Assembly (NCBI GenBank): GCA_002423025.1
Contig: DIUN01000036.1
Coordinates: 4,370 to 68,369 of the forward strand
Length of the DNA: 64,000 nt
Direction of reading: 5' to 3'
Origin: Sphingomonadales bacterium UBA6157
Lineage (GTDB): Bacteria > Pseudomonadota > Alphaproteobacteria > Sphingomonadales > Sphingomonadaceae
Part shown: piece by piece, positions 26,119-35,404 of the stretch
Layout of the letters: every line of letters starts with the position of its first letter
Position numbering within the stretch: position 1 is the stretch's first letter
Notes under the pieces: model-generated
Database searches by the model: none
Told to the model about the DNA's origin: nothing
The model's input: only the letters and a program-made list of their open reading frames with translations
Position numbers and translations under genes: made by a program

Positions 26119-29100
26119 CTAGCCCTCCAGCGCGCTCCGTGCCTGCCCCGCCAGATGCGCCAGCATCGCCGTGGTGATGCCGCCGCTGCCGCGCGCCCTT
26201 GCCATGCCGGTCTTGATGCGCAGCACTGTGCCGGCATTGTCTGCCAGCCAGCCCTGCATCGCTCCGGCTGGATCGGTGCCGGCAATCCGGCCCAGCAGGT
26301 CGAGCCGCATCTGCTCGAAATCGCGCACCAACCCGGCCTTGAGCAGCCGTTCCCAGGGGTCGCTCGGCTCCAGCCCGGCCGCGGCGTTGCGGGCCCAGTC
26401 GAGTCCGGTTGCCTCGCCCAGCGCGGCATAGGCATTGGCCAGCGCCGCTTCGTCCGCGCCGAGCCCGGCGGCCAGCAGGCCCACGCCCACCGCGCCATCA
26501 AGCGCCTCGATGCGCACCAGCACAGCCGCGATCTCCGCTGGCGCGCCCATTGCCGCCAGTGCCTCCGTCTGGCGTTGCATGGCAGCGCGCGGCTCGGGCC
26601 GCAGGATCGTCTCCAGCTGGTCCCCAAGCCGCGCCAGCGATGGCGCCAGCCGGCCCAGCAGGCTCGCCGGCGCCGCGCCGGGCGCCGCGCGCACAAGGTC
26701 CGCCATCTGCGTGCGCAGCGCCTTGCCCGCCGCAATGTGCAGGTCCAGCTGCGTCGCCGGTGAAATCGCCGCGGTATCGATGGCGTCCCACAGCGCCCGG
26801 AAACCGAACAGCTCGCGCGCCGTCACAAAGGCACTCGCCACATCGGCCAGCGCGGCACCCAGCTCCTCGGCCAGCTCGAACGCCAGCCCAAGCCCGCCAC
26901 GGTTGACCAGCTCATTGGCCAGCTTGGTGGCGATGATCTCGCGGCGCAGCTTGTGGCCATGGATCGCGGCGGCAAAGTCCTGCTGCATCGCTGCCGGAAA
27001 CGCCGCGAGCAGATCAGGCGTCAGCAGCGCATCATCGACCAGCGGTGCGGCCACCAGCGCCTCGTAGATCGCCATCTTGGCATAGGCCATCACCACCGCC
27101 AGCTCCGGCCGCGCCAGCCCGGCGCCCTGCCCGGCGCGCTGCGCCAGCACATCATCGGCCGGCAGGCCCTCCACCTTGCGGTCGAGCCCGGCGCTGCTGG
27201 CCTCCAGCGCCTGGATCAGCCGCACATGGCCCGGCAGCGCCGCCGCGCCGCCGCGCTCGGCGATGCTGAGCGCCTGGGTTTGCAGCCGGTTATCGGCCAG
27301 CACCAGCGCCGCCACATCGTCGGTCATTTCGGTCAGCAGCTCGTCCCGGTCCTCGGGCTTCAGCCGCCCGGCCGTCACTTCGGCGCCGAGCGCGATCTTG
27401 ATGTTCACTTCATTGTCCGAGCAATCGACCCCGGCGCTGTTGTCGATGAAATCGGTGTTGATCCGCCCGCCGCCGGGCTTGCCGAAGCCGGCAAACTCGA
27501 TCCGCCCGGCCTGGGTCACGCCAAGGTTGGCGCCTTCACCGATCACCCGCGCGCCCACGTCGCCGCCATTGATGCGGTGGGCATCATTGGCCCGGTCCCC
27601 GGCATCGGCGTTGCTCTCGCTCGCCGCCTTCACATAGGTGCCGATGCCGCCGAACCACAGCAGGTCGGATGGCATGCGCAAGATGGCGCTGATCAACTCC
27701 GAGGGGCTGAGCGTCTCGGCTTCCACACCCAGCATGGTGCGGACCTCGGGGCTGAGCGGCACGGCCTTGAGGCTGCGCGGGAACACGCCGCCGCCGGCGG
27801 AAAGTTGCGCCCGGTCATAATCATCCCAGGAGGAGCGGGGCAGGGCGAACAGCCGCTGGCGCTCGGCAAAGCTCGTGGCGGCCTCGGGCGCCGGATCGAA
27901 AAAGAAATGCCGATGGTCGAAGGCCGCCACCAGCCGAATGGCCGGGCTGAGCAGCATGCCGTTGCCGAACACATCGCCCGACATGTCCCCCACGCCGACC
28001 ACGCGGATCGGCTGGGTCTGCACATCCACGCCCAGCTCGCGAAAGTGGCGCTGTACGGAAATCCAGGCACCGCGTGCCGTGATCGCCATGGCCTTGTGGT
28101 CATAACCATTGCGCCCGCCGCTCGCGAAGGCATCGCCCAGCCAGAAGCCCTGCGCCACGGCAATGGCATTGGCGGTATCGGAGAAGCTGGCGGTGCCCTT
28201 GTCTGCCGCCACGACCAGATAGGGGTCCGGCGCATCGTGACACACCACCCCGGCCGGCGGGATGTTGGCGCCATCCGCCGCCAGATTGTCCGTGAGCGAG
28301 AGCAGGGCGCGGATATAGACGCGGTAGCTCTCGGTGCCCTCCGCCAGCCAGGCCTCGCGGTTGCCCGCCGCCGGCAGCTGCTTGGGGAAGAAGCCGCCCT
28401 TGGCGCCTGTCGGCACGATCACGGTGTTCTTGACCTTCTGGGCCTTGACCAGCCCCAGCACTTCGGTGCGGAAATCATCCCGCCGGTCAGACCAGCGCAG
28501 GCCGCCGCGCGCGATTGGCCCGCCGCGCAGGTGGATGCCCTCCACGCGCGGCGAATAGATCCAGATTTCCCGATAGGGCACCGGCGGCGGCAGGTTCGGC
28601 ACGGCATGGCTGTCGAGCTTGAAGGCCAGGGCTTCCGGCCCGCCGGGTACAAAGGCGTTGGTGCGCAGCGTCGCCAGCATCACCGAGCGATACAGCCGCA
28701 GGATGCGATCATCATCAATTGAGCCAACGTCGGCCAGCCCGGCCTCGATGGCGGCAAGATGCCCGGCCTCAGCCTCTGCCCGCGCCGCCACCTCCAGCCC
28801 GAAGCGCGCCGAGAACAGCGCTACCAGTGATCGCGTGATGGCCGGGTAGCGCCGCAGCGCATCCACCACGGTCATCAGCCCATAAGTGACGCCGGTCTGC
28901 CGCGTGTAGCGGAAATAGGCACGCAGCCAGTTGGCGGCCTCGGCCTCGAGCCCGGTGGCGGTGATCAGCGCGTTGAACCCGTCATTCTCCTGTGCGCCGG
29001 TGAGCACGGCGGCCAGCGCCGGCTCCACACGGGCGCGCAAGGCCTCCCAATCATCGAGCACCGTGGCATCGCTGGCTTCCAGCAGGAAATCATGGATCCA

Positions 29101-30945
29101 GCCGAGCCGGCCACCTGCGAGATCGAAAGGGAACTCCTCGATGACCCGCAGGCCGAAGTTTTCCAGCACCGGCACGGCATCGGAGAGCGGGATGATCTTG
29201 CCGAGCCGGTAGATCTTCAGCCGCAGTTGGCCGGGCATCTCGCCGCGCATCAGCCGCACGGCGCGGCCCTGCTCGTCACTGAGCGTGGCCAGCGCCAGGA
29301 TATCCGCCGCAGCCTCTTCGGCGTTGTGCTGGGCGCGGTAGCTGGCGGAAAAGGCGCGGCCGTGGTTCAGCGTAAGCCGCGCGGCGCGGGTGGCGCCGGC
29401 GGCGCCGGCCAGCGCTGTCTCAAGGTCTTCGTCCCAGCCGCGCACCAGCTGGCGCAGCTTGCGGTCCAGTTCGGCTTCCGCCGTATCGTCAAAGGCGGTG
29501 GCATCATGACCGTCGGCCAGTGACAGCACATAATGCACCCGCGCCAGCCCTTCGGCGCGCAGTTCCACGTCAAAGCGGGAGAGCTGGCCACCGGTGGCCT
29601 CGGCCAGCATCCGCCCCACGCTCTCGCGCACGCCGCTGGTGTAGCTGTCCCGCGGCACATAGACGAGCACCGAGAGAAAGCGGCCGAACGGATCTGCGCG
29701 GGCGAACAGCCGCGGCCGCGGCCTGTCCAGCAACGAGAGCAGTCCCAGCGCCATGGTCTTGAGCCGCTCGGGGCTGGCCTCGAACAGCTCTTCGCGCGGG
29801 AAGGTTTCCAGCACATGCACCAGCGCCTTGCCGGTATGCCCGGAGGCGGCAAAGCCAAGGCTGTCGATCACCTCCGCCACCTTGCGGCGCAGCAACGGCA
29901 CCTGGCGCGGCGAGGTGCCGAGCGCTGCCGAGGTGTAGAGCCCGAGGAAGCGGGTTTCGCTCACCACCCGGCCCTGCCGGTCATAGCCCTTCACGCACAC
30001 CAGGTCGGCATGGGCGCGGCGGTGCACGGTGGAGACGGCGCCGGCCTTGGTGACGAGCAGCGGCTCGGGCGCGGCCAACTGTGCCGCCAGCCCCGGCGGT
30101 GCGGCGGCAGTGTCGCCCCAAAGTGGGTAATCCGGGTTGCGGAGCAGGCCGAGGCCGTCCTCCGGCGTGAACAATTCCCCATCAAGCGCATGGCGGCGCA
30201 CGCCGAGCAGGGTGAAATTGTCGGCGGCCAGCCATTCCAGAAAGGCCATCGCCTCGGCCGCGCGGTGCGGCGCCACCGGCGGCGGGTTTTCCGCCAGCGC
30301 GCGGACACTGTCCTTCAGCGCAGCCAGCATCGCCGGCCAGTCTGCCACGGCGGCATCGACATCGGCGAGCACGGATTCCAGCGTTGCCACCAGTGCGGCG
30401 CGGCCCCGGGCGTTGGTGCGCTCCAGCTCGAAATAGATGATCGACTCTCGGCTCAGCCCCGGCACGCGCGGCCCGGTGACCAGGCCGATGATCTCGCCCA
30501 GCCGGCCCTCGGCATCGCGGCGCACATCAAGCACCGGATGCAGCAGCCGCTCGATATCCAGCCCCGCAGCGGTGATCGCGGCGGCGGTGGAATCCACCAG
30601 GAAAGGCTTGTCATCGCCGATGATCGCCAGTGCCATGCGACGGCCACCGCTGCGGGCTTCATCACCACCCAGCGGCGCCAGCTGCACCAGCGCCTTGCCG
30701 GGCGGGCGCCGGAAGGCGGCATCCGCCACGAAAGCGGCGATGGCGGCGCGGCCCGCGGCATCGAGCGCCTCGGTCTCGCCGGGCAGGGCCGTCTCGAACA
30801 GCGGGCCGAGCAAGGCCTCCGCAATATCGGGCGCCATCAGTGCCTGTCGCTTGCCGCCAGCCTTGGGGGGATTGGACACACGCGCACTCCGCTCGCCTAA
30901 CAGACGCTGCTTATGCGTTATAAAGCTAACATCATGCAAGGTCAT
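26119..30945 (-). CDS. NAD-specific glutamate dehydrogenase, large (~180 kDa) type
   Basis: This very large enzyme (up to 1608 residues) converts glutamate and NAD to 2-oxoglutarate and ammonium. The length is right for the family. An N-terminal regulatory half of ~700 residues precedes the catalytic core, with the signature GGPIARGGLRWSDRRDDFR, shown by key residues RGGLRWSDR, and KNTVIVPTGAKGGFFPK nearby; later come GVGDMSGDVFGNGML and IGEGANLGVTQAGR. The start is uncertain: ATG 30945 has no clear ribosome site, while GTG 30879 (VSNPPKAGG) follows CGGAG by about seven bases and would make 1586 residues. An unrecognised gene ends ten bases upstream on the same strand. Confidence 0.95.
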   Translation of the reverse strand: MTLHDVSFITHKQRLLGERSARVSNPPKAGGKRQALMAPDIAEALLGPLFETALPGETEALDAAGRAAIAAFVADAAFRRPPGKALVQLAPLGGDEARSGGRRMALAIIGDDKPFLVDSTAAAITAAGLDIERLLHPVLDVRRDAEGRLGEIIGLVTGPRVPGLSRESIIYFELERTNARGRAALVATLESVLADVDAAVADWPAMLAALKDSVRALAENPPPVAPHRAAEAMAFLEWLAADNFTLLGVRRHALDGELFTPEDGLGLLRNPDYPLWGDTAAAPPGLAAQLAAPEPLLVTKAGAVSTVHRRAHADLVCVKGYDRQGRVVSETRFLGLYTSAALGTSPRQVPLLRRKVAEVIDSLGFAASGHTGKALVHVLETFPREELFEASPERLKTMALGLLSLLDRPRPRLFARADPFGRFLSVLVYVPRDSYTSGVRESVGRMLAEATGGQLSRFDVELRAEGLARVHYVLSLADGHDATAFDDTAEAELDRKLRQLVRGWDEDLETALAGAAGATRAARLTLNHGRAFSASYRAQHNAEEAAADILALATLSDEQGRAVRLMRGEMPGQLRLKIYRLGKIIPLSDAVPVLENFGLRVIEEFPFDLAGGRLGWIHDFLLEASDATVLDDWEALRARVEPALAAVLTGAQENDGFNALITATGLEAEAANWLRAYFRYTRQTGVTYGLMTVVDALRRYPAITRSLVALFSARFGLEVAARAEAEAGHLAAIEAGLADVGSIDDDRILRLYRSVMLATLRTNAFVPGGPEALAFKLDSHAVPNLPPPVPYREIWIYSPRVEGIHLRGGPIARGGLRWSDRRDDFRTEVLGLVKAQKVKNTVIVPTGAKGGFFPKQLPAAGNREAWLAEGTESYRVYIRALLSLTDNLAADGANIPPAGVVCHDAPDPYLVVAADKGTASFSDTANAIAVAQGFWLGDAFASGGRNGYDHKAMAITARGAWISVQRHFRELGVDVQTQPIRVVGVGDMSGDVFGNGMLLSPAIRLVAAFDHRHFFFDPAPEAATSFAERQRLFALPRSSWDDYDRAQLSAGGGVFPRSLKAVPLSPEVRTMLGVEAETLSPSELISAILRMPSDLLWFGGIGTYVKAASESNADAGDRANDAHRINGGDVGARVIGEGANLGVTQAGRIEFAGFGKPGGGRINTDFIDNSAGVDCSDNEVNIKIALGAEVTAGRLKPEDRDELLTEMTDDVAALVLADNRLQTQALSIAERGGAAALPGHVRLIQALEASSAGLDRKVEGLPADDVLAQRAGQGAGLARPELAVVMAYAKMAIYEALVAAPLVDDALLTPDLLAAFPAAMQQDFAAAIHGHKLRREIIATKLANELVNRGGLGLAFELAEELGAALADVASAFVTARELFGFRALWDAIDTAAISPATQLDLHIAAGKALRTQMADLVRAAPGAAPASLLGRLAPSLARLGDQLETILRPEPRAAMQRQTEALAAMGAPAEIAAVLVRIEALDGAVGVGLLAAGLGADEAALANAYAALGEATGLDWARNAAAGLEPSDPWERLLKAGLVRDFEQMRLDLLGRIAGTDPAGAMQGWLADNAGTVLRIKTGMARARGSGGITTAMLAHLAGQARSALEG

Positions 30946-30955
30946 GATTGGGTTA

Positions 30956-31528
30956 TCACCTTTGTTTCGGCAGGAACGGGTCGGTTGTCAAAGGCTGTGG
31001 CCGTGCCTCGCGCAGGGCCGCGGTCAACTCGCGCTTCAGCCGGGCGGTGGCGGCGCGGTCGAGCACCTCTCGCCAGCTCAGGATCACCTGCACCCGCTCT
31101 ATGGCCGGGGGGCGATGCGGGGCCGGCTCGGGTGGCGTCTCTGCAATCGGCAGCGCCACGCCGCGTGCCAGCACACAGGCCCGCCCCGGCGCTGCAAGGC
31201 TGGCCTCGAACGGCACCGGCCGGCCGTAAAGCGCGATGAGATCGCAGGCGGCGCGAAGCTCGGCGCCCAGCCCGTCCCGGCCCTCCAGCGCCATGCCGGC
31301 GGCCAGTGCGAACGTGGCAGCGACCTCATCCCCCAGGCTCTCGATGCGGGCCATGCCGCCCGGCTCCAGGATAAGGATGCTGTTGGCCTCGAAGCCGCGG
31401 ACCGGGCCTTGCCCTCCGGCGGCCCAGGCGTCGATCGCCCGGCCCGACATGCGGCGCTCCGCCATCGCAAAGCGCGGCGGCAGCTCGAACCGGCTGTCCG
31501 GCCATTCGGCGGCCGATTCAACGCGCAT
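30956..31528 (-). CDS. Unrecognised protein upstream of glutamate dehydrogenase
   Basis: I do not recognise this 190-residue protein. The ATG at 31528 has an excellent AGGAGGG seven bases upstream. The sequence is soluble, without a signal peptide or membrane helix. It is Ala/Arg/Glu-rich and contains a segment (FEANSILILEPGGMARIESLGDE) that could be PAS-like, but that is a guess. The last 50 residues are rich in Pro and Arg with a predicted helix (EVLDRAATARLKRELTAALREA). It ends ten bases before the longer possible start of the glutamate dehydrogenase gene, so co-transcription is likely. Confidence 0.65.
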   Translation of the reverse strand: MRVESAAEWPDSRFELPPRFAMAERRMSGRAIDAWAAGGQGPVRGFEANSILILEPGGMARIESLGDEVAATFALAAGMALEGRDGLGAELRAACDLIALYGRPVPFEASLAAPGRACVLARGVALPIAETPPEPAPHRPPAIERVQVILSWREVLDRAATARLKRELTAALREARPQPLTTDPFLPKQR

Positions 31529-31653
31529 GGCCCGGCCCTCCTTGCCCAAAAACGATGCCGTGCTTGGCAGTATCCCGTAACGGCCCGCCAGCCTCCCGGT
31601 TGAGTCCCGCTGGGTTCCGACCTGGCTCCCGTCCGGAACCGCCAGAGAGCCGC

Positions 31654-31682
31654 TTGCCGTCCCGCCCAGCGCCTGTTATGCC
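31654..31682 (+). promoter_or_regulatory. Sigma-70-like promoter of the tRNA-Thr gene
   Basis: TTGCCG at 31654-31659 and TATGCC at 31677-31682 are separated by exactly 17 bases, and the mature tRNA starts 11 bases after the -10 hexamer. The -10 match is partial, so this is a candidate only. Confidence 0.45.
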
Positions 31683-31692
31683 CCCTCGCGTT

Positions 31693-31768
31693 GCCGCTTT
31701 AGCTCAGCCGGTAGAGCACATCATTCGTAATGATGGGGTCAGGTGTTCGAGTCACCTAAGCGGCACCA
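31693..31768 (+). tRNA. tRNA-Thr (anticodon CGT)
   Basis: A full cloverleaf can be drawn. The acceptor stem is GCCGCTT with AAGCGGC, the D-arm contains AGCTCAGCCGGTAGAGC, and the anticodon stem CATCA/TGATG closes the loop TTCGTAA with anticodon CGT at 31726-31728. The T-arm contains GTTCGAGTC and the CCA end is encoded (31766-31768). It reads threonine ACG codons. No integrase gene or repeated tRNA end was seen next to it. Confidence 0.96.
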
Positions 31769-32256
31769 TTTTCCCGTTCGCCAACGCCCGCGAATGTTTG
31801 AAAAATCAAAAAAATCAGCAAGATAAAATTCGGGACCGGCGGGTCGCATCGCCTTTGCAGGCCCTTGATCAGGATATGCCGGTGGCCGCTTGAGCGCCTC
31901 AATCCGCAATGCCTGTCCGAACGTGTCTTGCTTCCTGTTTCTGGTCGACGCGAGGGCCAACCATGGGCGAGCGCCGGACATGCACTGAAACCTGACGTCA
32001 CACGCCGCTGCTGCTCCTGATACAGGCTGAATTTTCTACATCTGCGAAGGTTAGCTGCTAAAGATTCTGTCCGTGGGTGGTTGTGGGTGTGGCGTTTCAA
32101 CTATTTTTCAGAGGCGCTTTGCCCTTTAAGCGTCAATCGTCCCACATGGCATAGGTCTTGGCGGGCAGGGGTTCGATGCTGTGAAACATTTGCGGCATAT
32201 CGGTTTGTCGTCTGCCGCCAAACATCTGATGTGCGCGAATCGGAGATTTTTCGTAC
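31769..32256. other. Intergenic region between tRNA-Thr and the ECF sigma gene
   Basis: This stretch of almost 490 bases holds no convincing gene. Short open frames on both strands lack ribosome sites and protein-like composition. The first 60 bases are A-rich (runs of AAAAAT) and the whole is poorer in GC than its surroundings. A small dyad ACATC-T-GATGT lies at 32222-32232, about 25 bases before the sigma-gene promoter motif. Confidence 0.6.
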
Positions 32257-32278
32257 GGGATCGTGACGGTATCGCGTC
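32257..32278 (+). promoter_or_regulatory. Candidate ECF-type promoter of the sigma/anti-sigma genes
   Basis: GGGATCGT-N8-CGCGTC ends 22 bases before the sigma ATG. The same two blocks with the same 8-base gap occur 47 bases upstream of the STN-type TonB receptor (38646-38667). Shared motifs of this kind usually mark promoters read by the encoded ECF sigma. The block-to-block distance is somewhat shorter than in well-known ECF promoters, so the precise -35/-10 assignment is open. Confidence 0.5.
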
Positions 32279-32300
32279 CTAGGGGTCGGAAGGACCACGT

Positions 32301-32813
32301 ATGTCAAATGCCGCAAGGCATTCACGCTTGGGGGAGATGGTAGCGCAGTATCGACTGCCGCTGCTGCGTTTCTTTCAGCGTAGGGTCGGTCCCGGTGAAG
32401 ACGCTGATGACCTGGTGCAGGATGTCTTCAGCCGCCTGGCGGCGAAAGACCTCGCCGCTATCGAAAACGTCCAGGGCTATGTGTTCCAGACTGCCGCCAA
32501 TGTCGTGCGTGACAAAGCCCGTCGCGCCGGCGTTCGCCGTATCATGACGCAGGCGCCGGAAGATCTCGACATCGAAGACGAAGCTGGCTTTTCGCCAGAG
32601 CGTATTCTGCAGAGCAAGGAAGTATTGCAGATCATGGTCGCGGCGATGTACGAATTGCCCGAGCAGATACGCATCGTGTTCAGCCAATATCATTTCGACG
32701 GCGTTGCCCAGGTTCAGATTGCGCGTCACATGGGTTTGTCGCTGAGTACTGTCGAGAAGCACATGGCAAAGGCCAACGCCCATCTCCTCCACCGCTTGCG
32801 GAACGCACGATGA
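32301..32813 (+). CDS. ECF RNA polymerase sigma factor (FecI-like)
   Basis: This 170-residue protein has the two ECF sigma domains. Region 2 carries DADDLVQDVFSRL at about residues 33-45 and NVQGYVFQTAANVVRDKAR. Region 4 carries LPEQIRIVFSQYHFDGVAQVQIARHMGLSLSTVEKHMAKA, cut here to its key helix-turn-helix GLSLSTVEKHMAKA near the C-terminus. Such factors are released by a TonB receptor/FecR relay. The ATG has GGAAGGA about six bases upstream. The stop overlaps the anti-sigma start (ATGA). The likely receptor partner is the STN-domain receptor 3 kb downstream on the other strand. Confidence 0.92.
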   Translation: MSNAARHSRLGEMVAQYRLPLLRFFQRRVGPGEDADDLVQDVFSRLAAKDLAAIENVQGYVFQTAANVVRDKARRAGVRRIMTQAPEDLDIEDEAGFSPERILQSKEVLQIMVAAMYELPEQIRIVFSQYHFDGVAQVQIARHMGLSLSTVEKHMAKANAHLLHRLRNAR

Positions 32814-33847
32814 GCCGGCTCCTCAACGATGTTGATGAAGCTGCGGCCGCGTGGGACGCGCGGCTGCGCGGCGCGGCGGCGACGCATCGCGACCATGCCG
32901 AGTTCCAAGCTTGGTTGCAGGAGGATGTTGAGCACCAGCTTGCACATGACCGATTGCAAATGGCGCTTAAAATGCTGCGCGCGCATGCCGATTTGCCCGA
33001 GCTGAGCGCACTTCGTGACGAGGCGCGAAACACCGTCCACCAGAGCCGGCGGCGTCGTATCGCCTCGATGCTGTCAGTCGCTGCCGGCCTTGCCATTTTT
33101 ATTCTGATGGCTGTCGCTTTGCCGCGGACCGAGCGCGGCGGCAGGGTCCTCGCTGAGCTGCAAGGTGAGGAAATCTATACGACAATGCCCTATGAGCGGA
33201 CTCGTGTCACCTTGGCTGATGGTTCGCTGGTAACGCTCGATGCGGGTACGCAGATGGCAGTGCGGCTCAGCCGCGAACGGCGCGACGTTACGCTGCTGAG
33301 CGGGCGAGCCCTGTTCACTGTTGCCAAGGATCGCCAGCGGCCTTTCATCGTCAAGGCTGGCAACCGTACTATCACTGCGCTTGGGACAGTGTTCGATGTT
33401 CGCGTCTCGCCACGGGAATTGCGTGTCACGCTGGCAGAAGGATCGGTTGCTGTACGGCGGCTCGCTGTCGGCCGAGGCGTGGCGCAACAGGTTTTGAAGC
33501 CGCGACAGCAACTCGTGGCTGTCGCAGGCGCCGAGGCCCCCATGTTGCGCACTGTCGATGTCGATAACGCGCTCGCCTGGGCAGACTGGCAGTTTTTCTT
33601 TGAGGACGAACCGCTCGCCAGCGCGATCGAGGAGATCAACAGGCACGCCGATCTCAAGATGGTCGTCGACCCGGCGGTGGCAGAGCTGCGGATCAACGGC
33701 ATGTTCAGGATCAGCAACCAGGCAGAATTCATCGAGGCGCTGAAGATGGCGTTGCCGGTTGATGTCCGCCGCGATGCTCGTGGTCGGTTGGTCGTCTCGC
33801 GACCGGCCGGTGGCAAAGCGCCTGAGCTGCGGACCGCCGCCATGTAG
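32810..33847 (+). CDS. FecR-family anti-sigma factor/transmembrane sensor
   Basis: This 345-residue protein spans the inner membrane once. The cytoplasmic N-terminal part (DEAAAAWDARLRGAAATHRDHAEFQAWL; key WDARL and FQAWLQED) is a FecR N-domain. A helix at about residues 85-103 (MLSVAAGLAIFILMAVALP) follows the positive RRRR cluster. The periplasmic FecR domain contains RVTLADGSLVTLDAGTQM and GTVFDVRVS. A C-terminal DUF4974-like domain (residues ~260-330) would contact the receptor's signalling domain. Its start overlaps the sigma stop, standard for sigma/anti-sigma pairs. Confidence 0.92.
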   Translation: MSRLLNDVDEAAAAWDARLRGAAATHRDHAEFQAWLQEDVEHQLAHDRLQMALKMLRAHADLPELSALRDEARNTVHQSRRRRIASMLSVAAGLAIFILMAVALPRTERGGRVLAELQGEEIYTTMPYERTRVTLADGSLVTLDAGTQMAVRLSRERRDVTLLSGRALFTVAKDRQRPFIVKAGNRTITALGTVFDVRVSPRELRVTLAEGSVAVRRLAVGRGVAQQVLKPRQQLVAVAGAEAPMLRTVDVDNALAWADWQFFFEDEPLASAIEEINRHADLKMVVDPAVAELRINGMFRISNQAEFIEALKMALPVDVRRDARGRLVVSRPAGGKAPELRTAAM

Positions 33848-33954
33848 CGCGGCCAAGGGGGGCTCCACCAGCGCGCGGGCAGGACCGGCGCGGATCGCTG
33901 CGCTGGCTGATGAGCCGGCACACTTCACGATAACGCAATTGAAGAGACACATTG

Positions 33955-35265
33955 ATGCGAAAGAACCTGACCTACCTCGCCCTTGCGACGTGCCTGTTGC
34001 CTGTTGCGGTCGCGGCGCAGGAGGCGCCTGACGCCGGCCGGCTGAAGGCTGACGTAGAGAAGCTTGTAAGCTTTGGCACCCGGCACACCTTGTCGGAGCA
34101 GCACAATCCCAAGCGCGGCATCGGCGCCGCACGCAATTGGTATGCAAGCGAGATGGACAAGATCGGCGCCGGCTGCGGCGGCTGCATCACCACCTCGACG
34201 ATCGAGCGCGTGTTTACCAATGAGCGCACCCCGAACGGTGCCCGTGTGGTCGATGTGCTGGGCATCCAGCGCGGCCGGGACCCCAATCGCGTCGTGATTG
34301 TGCAGGGCCATATCGACAGCCGTGTTTCCGACGTGATGAATTTCACCAGCGATGCGCCCGGCGCCAATGATGACGCCTCTGGCGTGGCACTGGTGATCGA
34401 AGCCGCGCGTCTGCTCTCGAAGCAGACGTTCGATGCCACGATCATTTATGCTGCTCTGTCTGGCGAGGAGCAGGGGCTGCTCGGTGGCACATTGCTTGCC
34501 GAAACCGCCAGGGACCGTGGCTGGGTCGTCAGCGCCGTGCTCAACAACGATATCGTCGGTAACACGCTCGGCCAGAACGGCCAGCGTGTAGCCGACCGTG
34601 TGCGCGTGTTCTCGGAAGGCATTCGCGCCTCTGAGGCGGTGCCTGAACAGCTGCTGCGGCGCGGCAATGGTGGTGAGGACGATGGCCCGAGCCGCGCGCT
34701 GGCCAAGGCGATCGACCATACTGCAAAGGACATTCCAGGCGGTCTCGATGTCTTCGTCGATCGCCGACCTGACCGGTTCGGGCGTGGCGGTGACCATGAG
34801 CCTTTCCTGCGGCTCGGCTTTCCTGCCGTGCGCTTTTCCGTCGGGATCGAGAACTACAACCAGCAGCACCAGGACCTGCGCACCGAAAAGGGCGTCGAAT
34901 TCGGTGATACCGCCGACAAGATGGATTTTGCCTATCTTGCCAAGGTCACCGCGATCAACGTCGCGGCAATCAAGCGGCTCGCCGCTGCACCTGCCGCGCC
35001 CGCCGCTGTAGCGTTGCAGGGGGCTTTGGGCAGCGACACCAAGGTTACCTGGACTCCGGTGCCGGGCGCTGGCGGCTACCGCGTCCACTGGCGGCGCAAC
35101 GATGCGCAGGATTGGCAGCAGCATCGCGATGTGCCTGCCTCGGCGACTGAAACCGTGCTGAGCAACATCATCGTTGATGACACGTTCGTCGGCGTTTCCG
35201 CGCTTTCGCAGGGCGGGGCGGAAAGCATCGTTACGTTCGGCGGTCGCGCACCCCGCCGCCCCTAG
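33955..35265 (+). CDS. Secreted M28-family metallopeptidase
   Basis: This 436-residue zinc peptidase has a signal peptide (LTYLALATCLLPVAVAAQ). The M28 metal and catalytic motifs appear in order: VQGHIDSRVSD (His ligand), GANDDASGVAL (bridging Asp), LSGEEQGLLGG (Glu base and ligand), NNDIVGN (Asp) and GGDHEPFLRLGFPAV (His). The last ~100 residues look like a fibronectin-III-type beta domain (KVTWTPVPGAGGYRVHWRR). The ATG at 33955 is preferred over the TTG one codon earlier. It is 108 bases after the anti-sigma gene and ends at a strong terminator, so the sensing system may respond to peptides or to a peptide-bound nutrient; that is inference. Confidence 0.9.
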   Translation: MRKNLTYLALATCLLPVAVAAQEAPDAGRLKADVEKLVSFGTRHTLSEQHNPKRGIGAARNWYASEMDKIGAGCGGCITTSTIERVFTNERTPNGARVVDVLGIQRGRDPNRVVIVQGHIDSRVSDVMNFTSDAPGANDDASGVALVIEAARLLSKQTFDATIIYAALSGEEQGLLGGTLLAETARDRGWVVSAVLNNDIVGNTLGQNGQRVADRVRVFSEGIRASEAVPEQLLRRGNGGEDDGPSRALAKAIDHTAKDIPGGLDVFVDRRPDRFGRGGDHEPFLRLGFPAVRFSVGIENYNQQHQDLRTEKGVEFGDTADKMDFAYLAKVTAINVAAIKRLAAAPAAPAAVALQGALGSDTKVTWTPVPGAGGYRVHWRRNDAQDWQQHRDVPASATETVLSNIIVDDTFVGVSALSQGGAESIVTFGGRAPRRP

Positions 35266-35306
35266 TGACCGGGGCCGGCTGGCCGGCTTGACACCAAGAA
35301 TATGAA

Positions 35307-35344
35307 AAGGCCCGTGCCGGAATTACCCGGCACGGGCCTTTTTT
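35307..35344. terminator. Bidirectional Rho-independent terminator
   Basis: A perfect 14-bp stem (AAGGCCCGTGCCGG at 35307-35320 with CCGGCACGGGCCTT at 35327-35340) with a 6-base loop is followed by a T-run on the plus strand and by TTTT on the minus strand. It lies between the convergent M28 peptidase and TonB receptor genes. Confidence 0.92.
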
Positions 35345-35358
35345 GTTTGTCACTGCGC

Positions 35359-35395
35359 AGGCCATGCCGGGTGTGTTGCACACCCGGCATGGCCT
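35359..35395. repeat. Long perfect inverted repeat at the receptor 3' end
   Basis: AGGCCATGCCGGGTGTG (35359-35375) and CACACCCGGCATGGCCT (35379-35395) form a perfect 17-bp stem with a 3-base loop, ten bases past the receptor stop. No T-run follows on the minus strand; it probably protects the receptor mRNA 3' end and works with the terminator next to it. Confidence 0.8.
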
Positions 35396-35404
35396 GGCCG
35401 GTCG

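Noticed and set aside
26953..28722. 589-codon plus-strand frame inside the glutamate dehydrogenase gene
   Set aside because: Shadow of the conserved catalytic region of the dehydrogenase.
30880..30945. N-terminal 22 codons of the glutamate dehydrogenase as certain coding sequence
   Set aside because: No ribosome site precedes ATG 30945, the DNA is AT-rich like a promoter, and GTG 30879 has a better site; kept in the feature but flagged.
31693..31768. tRNA-Thr as the attachment site of a genomic island
   Set aside because: No integrase, no repeated tRNA end and no mobile genes nearby in the window.
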